Of a stretch of DNA of 6,738 nucleotides, positions 1 to 5,643 are shown piece after piece. This DNA is from Chromatiales bacterium (GTDB lineage Bacteria; Pseudomonadota; Gammaproteobacteria; UBA6429; Thiohalophilaceae). The stretch is taken from assembly GCA_027070385.1 (NCBI GenBank), contig JALXDW010000327.1, forward strand, positions 2,201-8,938, written 5' to 3'. The notes beneath the pieces are model-generated. The model saw only the letters and a list, made by a program, of their open reading frames with translations, had not been told where the DNA came from and searched no databases. A program made the translations under genes and the position numbers. Within the stretch, counting starts at the first letter, position 1. Each line of letters begins with the position of its first letter.

Positions 1-309
1 GAACAACCGGGCGCAACACCAAAAATGCTGGCTGAAAAAATGGATCTCAAACTATCAACTGTTACCCGTTTCATAGACAGTCTTTCTTTAAAAGGGCTGG
101 GTGAAAGAAAAAAGGAAAACAAGGACAAGAGGGAATGCAGTGTGTACCCCACAAATGTCGCTATCGAATTAAAAGGTGAACTTGAACAGATTACAAATAC
201 GCTACACAAGAAAATCAGGAAAATATTGGGTGGTGCCAATGTATCGGAAGCGGTCTCTCTTTTAAAAAATTTTACCACGGATTTAGATAACGAAAAGCAG
301 AGTCCATAA
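1..309 (+). CDS. MarR-family transcriptional regulator, 3' part (N-terminus outside window)
   Basis: The reading frame is open from the first base, so the gene begins upstream and the ATG at 25 is internal. The 102 visible residues contain the core of a winged helix-turn-helix: the helix pair LAEKMDLKLSTVTRFIDSL, then the turn KGLGER, then a wing with the MarR-type D-x-R element (DKRECSVYPT). A C-terminal helical stretch follows, probably the dimerisation helices. MarR proteins bind palindromic operators as dimers and usually repress a neighbouring gene, releasing DNA when a small ligand or oxidant is sensed. No ligand can be inferred here. The flavoprotein gene starts 1 base after the stop codon, so the two are almost certainly co-transcribed and the regulator may control its own operon. 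The operator and promoter would lie outside the window. Family call is firm; the effector is unknown. Confidence 0.85.
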   Translation, partial: EQPGATPKMLAEKMDLKLSTVTRFIDSLSLKGLGERKKENKDKRECSVYPTNVAIELKGELEQITNTLHKKIRKILGGANVSEAVSLLKNFTTDLDNEKQSP

Positions 310-310
310 A

Positions 311-841
311 ATGCGTAAATTAGAGGAAATATTCCATCCGGGCGAATTAAAAGCACAACGCCTGTTTAATAAAAAAAGAAACTGGAATACACGTTCGGTT
401 GAAAGTCTCAACAGAATGTTTAAAGAAACAATAGATGATAGCCTGGCATATATAATAGAAGGCCAGAAATATTTTTTTATTGCAACATCCAATTCCAAAG
501 GTGAGTGTGACTGTAGTTTCAAGGGAACGGAAAAAGACAGTTCAGGTCATTTACTGCAAAGTGTTTTTGTTGAAACACCTAAAAAATTAATATTTCCGGA
601 TTATTCAGGTAATCATATCTACAATTCATTAGGTAACATCATGGTTAACCCTAATGTTGGTATGCTATTTATTGATTTTAAAACCTCTCTCCGTCTGAGA
701 GTAAATGGTAGTGCTAAAATAATTCAAAATAATACATCGTATAAAAAAATCTGGCCAGATTCACTTCGATATATTGAAGTTAATGTAAAGCAGGTATATT
801 TTAATTGTTCGAAGAGAATAGCGGATAGCACACTTATATAA
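311..841 (+). CDS. Pyridoxamine 5'-phosphate oxidase (PPOX)-fold FMN-binding family protein
   Basis: The 176-residue product is predicted soluble, with no signal peptide or membrane segment. It shows the split-barrel FMN-binding pattern of PPOX-like proteins: a strand FFIATSNSKGECDCSFKG at about residues 55-72, a segment LIFPDYSGNHIYNSLGNI at about 93-110, then NPNVGMLFIDF and LRVNGSAKI, the strands that line the flavin site in this superfamily. Members bind FMN (sometimes F420 or haem) and include oxidases, reductases and proteins of unknown role, so the true PdxH reaction should not be assumed. The start is the ATG one base after the MarR stop; the ribosome-binding site is weak, which fits translational coupling. 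The gene is strongly A+T-rich (16 of 60 bases are G or C at 721-780), unlike sucCD downstream. The regulator pairing suggests an inducible redox or detoxification role, which is inference. Confidence 0.8.
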   Translation: MRKLEEIFHPGELKAQRLFNKKRNWNTRSVESLNRMFKETIDDSLAYIIEGQKYFFIATSNSKGECDCSFKGTEKDSSGHLLQSVFVETPKKLIFPDYSGNHIYNSLGNIMVNPNVGMLFIDFKTSLRLRVNGSAKIIQNNTSYKKIWPDSLRYIEVNVKQVYFNCSKRIADSTLI

Positions 842-1152
842 CATATGATTCACTTACCTGCGCCATTAAAAAAGGAAATTTAAAAATCAGGAATAAAATC
901 TTTCACCCTGCAACCAACATAACCATGGGGAATTGATAGATGATACTGAACTTGATATTACAGTGTTGTTTGCTAGCGCAATAGTTATGCTGAACTTTTT
1001 CTTCTGTAAATAAATTTTTATCAAAAGTTGAGTTTACTATTTGCAATGTTAGCTGAAGTTATTCCAGAGATGGTCAGTTTCCTGCCAACAATTTTGATAC
1101 ATAAAAAACTAACAGCCAACCTCTCCACTCTTTTAAACCAAAGACAGTCAAT
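842..1152 (+). other. Intergenic gap between the PPOX gene and the prenyltransferase gene
   Basis: These 311 bases contain no convincing gene. Stop codons are dense in all + frames and the longest ATG-initiated frame is 36 codons (1046-1156). No clean -35/-10 pair was found, although a promoter for the prenyltransferase gene is expected here. Two structures are visible. One is an imperfect inverted repeat, CTGAACTTTT at 990-999 against AAAAGTTGAG at 1023-1032, with one mismatch and a 23-base loop. The other is a repeated octamer CTGAACTT at 946-953 and 990-997, with a one-base variant at 1053-1060. Either could be a protein-binding site or chance in A+T-rich DNA. No terminator with a T-run follows the PPOX stop. 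Confidence 0.6.
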
Positions 1153-2043
1153 ATGAAATTTAAAATTATCGCTCAATCAACAAGATTTCCATTTCTGATA
1201 CTAACGCCTGTCTGTGTATTCCTGGGTCTGAGTACGGTTGTTGCACGGCAAACAAATATAAGCCTGTCTTTATTCGTAATTGCTTTGCTTGGTGCTTTAT
1301 TTGCTCATATCAGCGTGAATATGTTTAATGAGTATCTTGATTTTAAAAATGGCCTGGATCTCACAACCAAAAGAACGCCCTTTAGTGGTGGCAGCGGTGC
1401 CCTACCTCGTCATCCGGAAATGCTGAATAGTGTCTTTACGCTGGCGGTGATATCACTGATAGCAACATTATTGATTGGTGCCTTCTTTATCTGGAAAGAC
1501 GGTATTGGAATTATACCTATCGGTTTGGTCGGACTACTGTTAATAGTGACTTATACCAGCTGGATTAATAAACATCCCTTGCTCTGCCTTGTTGCACCGG
1601 GTATTGGTTTTGGCTTTCTGATGGTGACTGGCAGCCAGTTTGTACTGGAAGGACAATACACACGTTTAGCCTGGCTTGTGGCTGTCATTCCTTTTTTCCT
1701 TGTTAATAATCTTTTGCTACTTAACCAATATCCTGATATTCAGGCTGATGCCAGGGCAGGCCGTTACCATTTTCCTATTGCTTATGGTATTAATCGTAGT
1801 AATATGGTTTATGGGTTGTTTGTTTTGGCAACCGTTTCAACTATTCTTCTCTATGTGTTTATGGGTTATCTTCCCATATTGAGTTTAATTGCATTGCTCC
1901 CCATTCCTCTGGCATTGTTTGCTTTATATGGTGCAATAAAATTTGGAGCGACCATTGGAAATACACCACAATATCTTGGGGCAAATGTCGCAGCCGCGAT
2001 ACTCATACCGCTACTCCTTGGGGTATCCCTTATTTTAGGCTGA
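1153..2043 (+). CDS. UbiA-superfamily membrane prenyltransferase (MenA-like)
   Basis: The 296-residue polytopic membrane protein is built from about eight or nine hydrophobic helices. It carries both polyprenyl-diphosphate/Mg2+ motifs of the UbiA superfamily. The first, at residues 56-69, is NMFNEYLDFKNGLD, equivalent to the MenA-type NxxNDxxDxxxxxD, and is followed by GGSGALP at about 79-85. The second, at 191-204, is NQYPDIQADARAGR and preserves the DxxxD pair (D195, D199). Family enzymes transfer a prenyl chain from a diphosphate to an aromatic or other acceptor in the inner membrane, as in menaquinone, ubiquinone and haem O synthesis. Overall pattern is closest to 1,4-dihydroxy-2-naphthoate prenyltransferases, but glutamate (E60) stands where aspartate is usual and no other menaquinone gene is visible, so the substrate is left open. 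The ATG at 1153 has only a weak AAAGAC ribosome-binding site. The dehydrogenase gene follows after 20 bases. Confidence 0.85.
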   Translation: MKFKIIAQSTRFPFLILTPVCVFLGLSTVVARQTNISLSLFVIALLGALFAHISVNMFNEYLDFKNGLDLTTKRTPFSGGSGALPRHPEMLNSVFTLAVISLIATLLIGAFFIWKDGIGIIPIGLVGLLLIVTYTSWINKHPLLCLVAPGIGFGFLMVTGSQFVLEGQYTRLAWLVAVIPFFLVNNLLLLNQYPDIQADARAGRYHFPIAYGINRSNMVYGLFVLATVSTILLYVFMGYLPILSLIALLPIPLALFALYGAIKFGATIGNTPQYLGANVAAAILIPLLLGVSLILG

Positions 2044-2049
2044 TAACAT

Positions 2050-2056
2050 AAGTGAG
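2050..2056 (+). promoter_or_regulatory. Ribosome-binding site selecting the dehydrogenase start at 2064
   Basis: AAGTGAG lies 7 bases before the ATG at 2064, an ordinary Shine-Dalgarno distance. The longer in-frame alternative, GTG at 2052, would sit inside this motif and has no site of its own. Confidence 0.5.
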
Positions 2057-2063
2057 AAAACAC

Positions 2064-3041
2064 ATGCAAGCAATGGTATACACAAAATACGGCCCGCCTG
2101 AAGTATTTCAACTCAAAGAGGTGCCAGATCCTATACCCAAAGATAATCAAATACTGATCAAGATCGCTGCAACCTCTGTTTCGTCCGGTGACTGGAAACT
2201 ACGAAAAGCAGAACCTTTTATTATTCGACTATTTTTTGGCATGATTCGCCCCCGAAAAACCATACTAGGTTATGTGCTGGTGGGGAAAGTTATCGCAATG
2301 GGTAAAAAAGTCAGTTTATTCAAACAAGGTGATGAAGTTTGGGGAACAACTGGCATGAGTATGGGTGCCTATGCTCACTACAAATGCTTGCCTGAAAAAG
2401 CCGTTGTTACAAAAAAACCTTCCAATATGACTCATGAACAAGCCGCAGCAATTCCTTTTGGCGGCAATACCGCACTGTATTATCTTCGTAAAGCAAATAT
2501 AAAATCAGCACATAAGGTGCTTATCTATGGTGCATCGGGTGCAGTAGGAACCGCTGCTGTACAACTTGCCAAGTATTTTGGAGCAAATGTTACTGCTGTG
2601 TGCAGTACCACCAATATTGCCATGGTCAGCTCACTGGGAGCTGACAAGGTAATCGACTATACCAAAGAAGATTTTAGTAAAACTGCTGAACGCTACGATA
2701 TTATTTTTGATACTGTCGGCAAAACAAATTTCAACGGCTGCATCAATTTACTTAATAAAAATGGATATTTACTTTTAACCGCCCCAAGATTTTTAGACAT
2801 GCTTAAAGGTATATGGGTTTCACTGGGCAATGACAAGAAAGTAGTGTCTGGTGTAATGAATGAAACAGCGGATGATTTACTCTTTCTTAAAAACTTGATT
2901 GAACAAAACAAAATGAAAGCCGTAATTGACCGCTGCTATCCACTTGAACAACTGGCAGATGCACATCGCTATGTTGAGCAAGGGCATAAAAAAGGCAACG
3001 TTGTTATTACATTAAAACAGACTCACGAAATAAAACCATGA
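2064..3041 (+). CDS. Zinc-independent medium-chain dehydrogenase/reductase, quinone oxidoreductase type
   Basis: The 325-residue soluble enzyme has the two-domain MDR layout. An N-terminal GroES-like domain (about 1-125) opens with MQAMVYTKYGPPEVFQL, the usual start of this subfamily. The Rossmann domain (about 130-265) carries the NAD(P)H loop YGASGAVGTAAVQLAK at 155-170, then LGADKVIDY, which normally follows the second beta-alpha unit. The catalytic-zinc GHE motif and the structural four-cysteine lobe of alcohol dehydrogenases are absent, so the class is quinone oxidoreductase/enoyl reductase-like, probably NADPH-dependent reduction of quinones or unsaturated carbonyls. The start at 2064 is preferred over GTG 2052 because of the ribosome-binding site and family alignment. 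One oddity: the usual GxDxxG (GxExxG) element reads GYVLVG at 69-74, with valine instead of the acidic residue. The gene overlaps the next by ATGA, so the two are co-translated. Substrate unknown. Confidence 0.88.
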   Translation: MQAMVYTKYGPPEVFQLKEVPDPIPKDNQILIKIAATSVSSGDWKLRKAEPFIIRLFFGMIRPRKTILGYVLVGKVIAMGKKVSLFKQGDEVWGTTGMSMGAYAHYKCLPEKAVVTKKPSNMTHEQAAAIPFGGNTALYYLRKANIKSAHKVLIYGASGAVGTAAVQLAKYFGANVTAVCSTTNIAMVSSLGADKVIDYTKEDFSKTAERYDIIFDTVGKTNFNGCINLLNKNGYLLLTAPRFLDMLKGIWVSLGNDKKVVSGVMNETADDLLFLKNLIEQNKMKAVIDRCYPLEQLADAHRYVEQGHKKGNVVITLKQTHEIKP

Positions 3042-3469
3042 CTGAGTTATTTGTTCGTTATATCCATTTTATATCCATATTCATTTTATGCTCAATGCTG
3101 GTACTTGAATATCTGCTACTTAAACCGGAAATGACACTGAATGAAATCAGGCAGTTTTTAAGAGTCGACGGGCTATATGGTTTGAGTGCCATGACTACCC
3201 TTGCAGCCGGTTTAACCTTGTGGTTTATTGTAGGGAAACCGGCGGTATTCTATTCAAGTAACTGGGTTTTTCATTTAAAGGTCGGCATCTTTATCATTAT
3301 CGCATTACTGTCAATTTACCCAACGTTCTTTTTTACCAGAGCACGTCGAAAAACAGCAGCCAGTATTGTTATTCCAGACCGGATAAAAAATATTATACGG
3401 ACAGCTTTATTTGCTATTGTGATTATGCCATTGTTAGCCGTTTTTATGGCCCGAGGTTTTGGTTTGTAA
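3038..3469 (+). CDS. DUF2214-type four-helix inner-membrane protein
   Basis: The 143-residue protein has four predicted membrane helices at about 5-27, 47-66, 79-100 and 117-139, linked by short loops. The pattern fits the DUF2214 family of uncharacterised membrane proteins: an early histidine in RYIHF (H10), DGLYGLSA at 44-51, a FHLKVGIF element (H79), LSIYPTFFF, and a closing MARGFGL. The histidines placed near the membrane in helices 1 and 3 are the kind of position used for haem or metal binding in small membrane cytochromes, but that is only inference and no function is established. The start ATG overlaps the dehydrogenase stop as ATGA and lacks a strong ribosome-binding site, so translation is probably coupled. 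Its place after a membrane prenyltransferase and a quinone-type reductase suggests a membrane redox or quinone-related role. Confidence 0.75.
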   Translation: MTELFVRYIHFISIFILCSMLVLEYLLLKPEMTLNEIRQFLRVDGLYGLSAMTTLAAGLTLWFIVGKPAVFYSSNWVFHLKVGIFIIIALLSIYPTFFFTRARRKTAASIVIPDRIKNIIRTALFAIVIMPLLAVFMARGFGL

Positions 3470-3478
3470 TGTTATAAT
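3470..3478 (+). promoter_or_regulatory. Candidate extended -10 promoter upstream of greB
   Basis: TGTTATAAT matches the extended -10 consensus TGnTATAAT completely. It begins directly after the DUF2214 stop codon. No good -35 hexamer lies 17 bases upstream, as is usual for extended -10 promoters. Transcription would begin near 3485 and give an 80-base greB leader. The match is by eye, and such motifs can occur by chance in A+T-rich DNA. Confidence 0.4.
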
Positions 3479-3513
3479 ATCCCAAGCCAACATTTACACT
3501 GTCCACATTATAT

Positions 3514-3542
3514 TTGACACTCTATACCGGTAACAGGACAAT
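3514..3542 (+). promoter_or_regulatory. Candidate sigma70 promoter for greB
   Basis: A perfect -35 hexamer TTGACA (3514-3519) is followed after exactly 17 bases by GACAAT (3537-3542), which matches 4 of 6 positions of TATAAT. Transcription would start near 3549. That would leave the ATG at 3552 almost without a leader, but suits the ATG at 3567 with its ribosome-binding site at 3555-3560. Hand inspection only. Confidence 0.5.
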
Positions 3543-3554
3543 AGCAGAATAATG

Positions 3555-3560
3555 AAAGGT
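3555..3560 (+). promoter_or_regulatory. Ribosome-binding site selecting the greB start at 3567
   Basis: AAAGGT sits 6 bases before the ATG at 3567. The in-frame ATG at 3552 has its nearest purine-rich motif, AGGA (3535-3538), 13 bases away, which is too far for efficient initiation. The later start also gives the MGRYRPP N-terminus seen in related GreB proteins. Confidence 0.6.
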
Positions 3561-3566
3561 CGAAAT

Positions 3567-4061
3567 ATGGGGCGTTATCGCCCACCTGCCGAAAAAAAGT
3601 CACCTTATATTACCGCAGAAGGATACGAACGTTTACAGTCGGAATTACAACGGCTGTGGATCCGACGTAAGGATGTCACTAAACATTTATCCGCTGCAGC
3701 GGCTGAAGGCGATCGCTCCGAGAACGCCGAATATATTTATCGTAAGAAAGAATTGCGTGAAATTGATTACCGTATTCGTTATTTACAAAAGCGAATGCCA
3801 AATTTAACCATTGTCGATCAGCCACCGGCCAACCCTGAACAGGTATTTTTTGCTGCCTGGGTCACGCTGGAGGATGAAAATGGCAATGAGGTTCGCTACC
3901 GTATCGTTGGTCCGGATGAACTCAACCCGGCAGAAGGTTATATCAGCGTGGACTCACCGCTGGCTAAGGCACTACTCAAAAAACATACCAACGATGATGT
4001 CAATGTTCTAACACCAGAGGGTGAAATTAACTACCTGATATTACAAGTAAAATACTCTTAA
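3567..4061 (+). CDS. greB: Transcription elongation factor GreB
   Basis: GreB enters the secondary channel of RNA polymerase and stimulates cleavage of the 3' end of backtracked RNA, restarting stalled complexes. The 164-residue product (E. coli GreB is 158) has an N-terminal coiled-coil domain at about 14-83 and a C-terminal FKBP-like domain at about 92-164. The coiled-coil tip reads EGDRSENAEY, with the two acidic residues that position the catalytic Mg2+ at D49 and E52. Basic residues such as KELREIDYRIRYLQKR follow. GreB rather than GreA is indicated by the LQRLW segment, the GDRSENAEYIYRKKELREIDYRIRYL pattern and the terminal VKYS. A short MGRYRPPAEKKSPYIT extension precedes the domain. 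An alternative start at 3552 would add five residues. The gene appears to have its own promoter. Confidence 0.95.
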   Translation: MGRYRPPAEKKSPYITAEGYERLQSELQRLWIRRKDVTKHLSAAAAEGDRSENAEYIYRKKELREIDYRIRYLQKRMPNLTIVDQPPANPEQVFFAAWVTLEDENGNEVRYRIVGPDELNPAEGYISVDSPLAKALLKKHTNDDVNVLTPEGEINYLILQVKYS

Positions 4062-4076
4062 TTTCTTTGTTTTCAT

Positions 4077-4102
4077 ATACTTATCTACTCTAAAGTATTT
4101 TT
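4077..4102 (+). terminator. Weak candidate terminator after greB
   Basis: ATACTT (4077-4082) pairs with AAGTAT (4093-4098) around a 10-base loop, and the right arm runs into five T residues (4098-4102). The stem is only 6 base pairs with one G-C pair, so intrinsic termination would be inefficient at best. It is the only hairpin with a T-run found after greB. Confidence 0.2.
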
Positions 4103-4176
4103 GAATGCTGTCCGATAAAACCTTCAATGACGGCTTATATGGGGTGAGCCAGCAGTGATGCGCAAGGGGTCGAATA

Positions 4177-4305
4177 ATGAAAACATCCAATACTTTCAGT
4201 CTGCAAAACAAACCACGTACATTAAAACAGTGGTTAGATAAACATGATACCCTGGTTTTAATTGCATTGGCCACAGCAACCGGCTGTATCTTATATTTCG
4301 TCTGA
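4177..4305 (+). CDS. Small single-span membrane protein, 42 residues, unknown function
   Basis: An ATG at 4177 is preceded by AAGGGG at 4164-4169, a near-ideal ribosome-binding site 7 bases away, and opens a 42-codon frame ending at TGA 4303-4305. The product has a polar, basic N-terminal half (K2, K12, R14, K17, K22) and a hydrophobic C-terminal segment from T25 to V42 (TLVLIALATATGCILYFV) long enough to cross the membrane once. Charge distribution predicts the N-terminus in the cytoplasm. C37 lies within the hydrophobic stretch. No family is recognised. It sits between greB and sucC, 115 bases after greB and 156 before sucC, and no antisense or overlapping gene explains the frame. Support is the ribosome-binding site and amphipathic architecture; the short length leaves real risk of a chance frame. 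Confidence 0.5.
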   Translation: MKTSNTFSLQNKPRTLKQWLDKHDTLVLIALATATGCILYFV

Positions 4306-4367
4306 CTTGCTCCGTACAGCTATTAAAACAACACAAATATCGGCTGGCCGTATAGCACTGATTTCAA

Positions 4368-4397
4368 TTACCGCATTCCATATATATACGTTAGAAT
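4368..4397 (+). promoter_or_regulatory. Tentative sigma70-like promoter for sucCD
   Basis: TAGAAT (4392-4397) matches 5 of 6 positions of the -10 consensus. TTACCG (4368-4373), 18 bases upstream, matches only 3 of 6 of the -35. The run TATATATA just before the -10 makes the DNA easy to melt. A start near 4404 would place the hairpin at 4403-4428 at the very 5' end of the transcript. Confidence 0.3.
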
Positions 4398-4402
4398 AGC
4401 CA

Positions 4403-4428
4403 AGGGCCGTTAATCTTCCAGCGGCTCT
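4403..4428 (+). promoter_or_regulatory. Hairpin in the sucC 5' leader
   Basis: AGGGCCG (4403-4409) pairs with CGGCTCT (4422-4428) as seven base pairs including one G-T wobble, closing a 12-base loop. No T-run follows, so it is not a simple terminator. It could stabilise the 5' end of the sucCD transcript or have a regulatory role. Candidate structured RNAs are known upstream of suc genes in other bacteria, but I cannot match this one to any of them. Confidence 0.3.
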
Positions 4429-4461
4429 GATAACTTGCGTTTTAACCCATCGGGATGTTTT

Positions 4462-5643
4462 ATGAATTTACACGAATACCAGGCCAAGCAGCTGTTTGCC
4501 AAATACGGTATGCCAGTTCCAAAAAATCACATTATCACCAGTGTTAGTGAAGCAGAAACTGCTTTGCATGATATGCAGACCTCACGTTGGGTAGTCAAAG
4601 CCCAGATACATGCGGGTGGTCGCGGTAAGGCCGGTGGTGTAAAGGTGACCGACGATAAAAAAGTAGTCATGGATTTTGTTTATAACATGCTAGGCACCCA
4701 TTTGGTGACCTACCAAACGGATGCCAAAGGCCAGCCGGTTAATAAAATACTGATTGAAGAAGCCTGCGAAATTGATAAAGAACTTTATCTCGGTGCAGTG
4801 ATTGATCGCGCACTGCAAAAAGTTGTTGTTATGGCCTCAACCGAAGGTGGCATGGACATTGAAAAAGTTGCCGAACAAACCCCTGATAAAATTTTAAAAA
4901 CAGCCATTCATCCCATGACCGGGCTACAGCCTTTTCAGGCTCGCGATCTGGCTTTTGGGCTAGGATTAAACACAGAGCAAATTAAACAGTTTACAAAGCT
5001 ACTTAATGGCCTGGCCAAATTGTTTCATGAAAAAGATTTATCGCTGGTCGAAATTAATCCGCTGGTCATTACCCAATCGGGCGACCTGCTTTGTCTCGAT
5101 GGCAAAATAAATATTGATGACAATGCCTTGTATCGTCACCCTGAATTAAAAGTATTGCATGATGTAAGCCAGGAAGATGAACGTGAACATCGTGCCAAGG
5201 AATGGGACTTAAATTATATTTCACTTGATGGAGAAATTGGCTGCATGGTGAATGGTGCCGGACTTGCGATGGCTACCATGGACTTAATAAAATTGAACGG
5301 TGCAGAACCGGCAAACTTTCTGGATGTAGGCGGCACGGCTACAAAAGAACGTGTAGCTGAAGCGTTTAAAATTATTTTATCTGACGAAAAAGTAAAAGGC
5401 ATTTTAGTGAATATTTTTGGAGGCATCGTACGTTGCGATATGATCGCTGAAGGAATTATCGGTGCCTTACAGGAAGTGAATGTGAATGTACCGGTTGTAG
5501 TACGACTTGAAGGCAATAAAGCCGAACAGGGTTTGGCCTTGTTAAAAGAAAGCGGAGTTAAAGCTGAAGCGGTGCAAGGCTTACAACAGGCCACTGAAAA
5601 AATTGTTGCGCTTGTGAAAGCAACAACCGGAGGTGCGGCATGA
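4462..5643 (+). CDS. sucC: Succinyl-CoA synthetase (ADP-forming) beta subunit
   Basis: SucC with SucD interconverts succinyl-CoA, phosphate and ADP (or GDP) with succinate, CoA and ATP in the cytoplasmic TCA cycle. The beta subunit binds the nucleotide and shapes the succinate site. The product is 393 residues (E. coli 388). The ATP-grasp domain covers about 1-240: it opens [16 protein letters not shown], has K46 and the glycine-rich loop GRGKAGG at 53-59, and carries the Mg2+ ligands N199 (in EINPL, 197-201) and D213. The C-terminal CoA-ligase domain has [10 protein letters not shown] at 317-326, facing the phosphohistidine of SucD. The start is the ATG at 4462, 6 bases after GGGA. A TTG at 4435 would add nine residues not found in the family and is rejected. 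The stop overlaps the sucD start as ATGA. Sequence favours succinyl- over malyl-CoA ligase. Confidence 0.97.
   Translation: MNLHEYQAKQLFAKYGMPVPKNHIITSVSEAETALHDMQTSRWVVKAQIHAGGRGKAGGVKVTDDKKVVMDFVYNMLGTHLVTYQTDAKGQPVNKILIEEACEIDKELYLGAVIDRALQKVVVMASTEGGMDIEKVAEQTPDKILKTAIHPMTGLQPFQARDLAFGLGLNTEQIKQFTKLLNGLAKLFHEKDLSLVEINPLVITQSGDLLCLDGKINIDDNALYRHPELKVLHDVSQEDEREHRAKEWDLNYISLDGEIGCMVNGAGLAMATMDLIKLNGAEPANFLDVGGTATKERVAEAFKIILSDEKVKGILVNIFGGIVRCDMIAEGIIGALQEVNVNVPVVVRLEGNKAEQGLALLKESGVKAEAVQGLQQATEKIVALVKATTGGAA

Larger units (their letters stand above)
4306..4461 (+). other. Intergenic region and leader in front of sucC
   Basis: These 156 bases separate the small-protein stop from the sucC ATG and hold no gene. 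They contain the candidate promoter at 4368-4397 and a hairpin at 4403-4428, both listed separately. The sucC ribosome-binding site GGGA at 4452-4455 closes the region. Confidence 0.6.

Noticed and set aside
934..1014. Possible small membrane peptide frame in the 842-1152 gap (ending at TAA 1012-1014)
   Set aside because: The only upstream start is a TTG with GGGGA directly against it, too close for initiation.
2052..2063. GTG 2052 as the dehydrogenase start
   Set aside because: It overlaps the ribosome-binding site AAGTGAG of the better ATG at 2064 and adds residues not usual for the family.
3459..3490. Hairpin TTGGTTTG/CAAGCCAA over the DUF2214 stop as a terminator
   Set aside because: Eight base pairs with one wobble, but no T-run follows and it overlaps the extended -10 candidate.
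4041..4274. 77-codon - strand frame between greB and sucC
   Set aside because: GTG start without a ribosome-binding site, overlaps the greB 3' end, and the sequence shows no protein-like pattern.
4435..4461. Nine-residue N-terminal extension of SucC from TTG 4435
   Set aside because: The family starts at [11 protein letters not shown], and ATG 4462 has GGGA at proper spacing.
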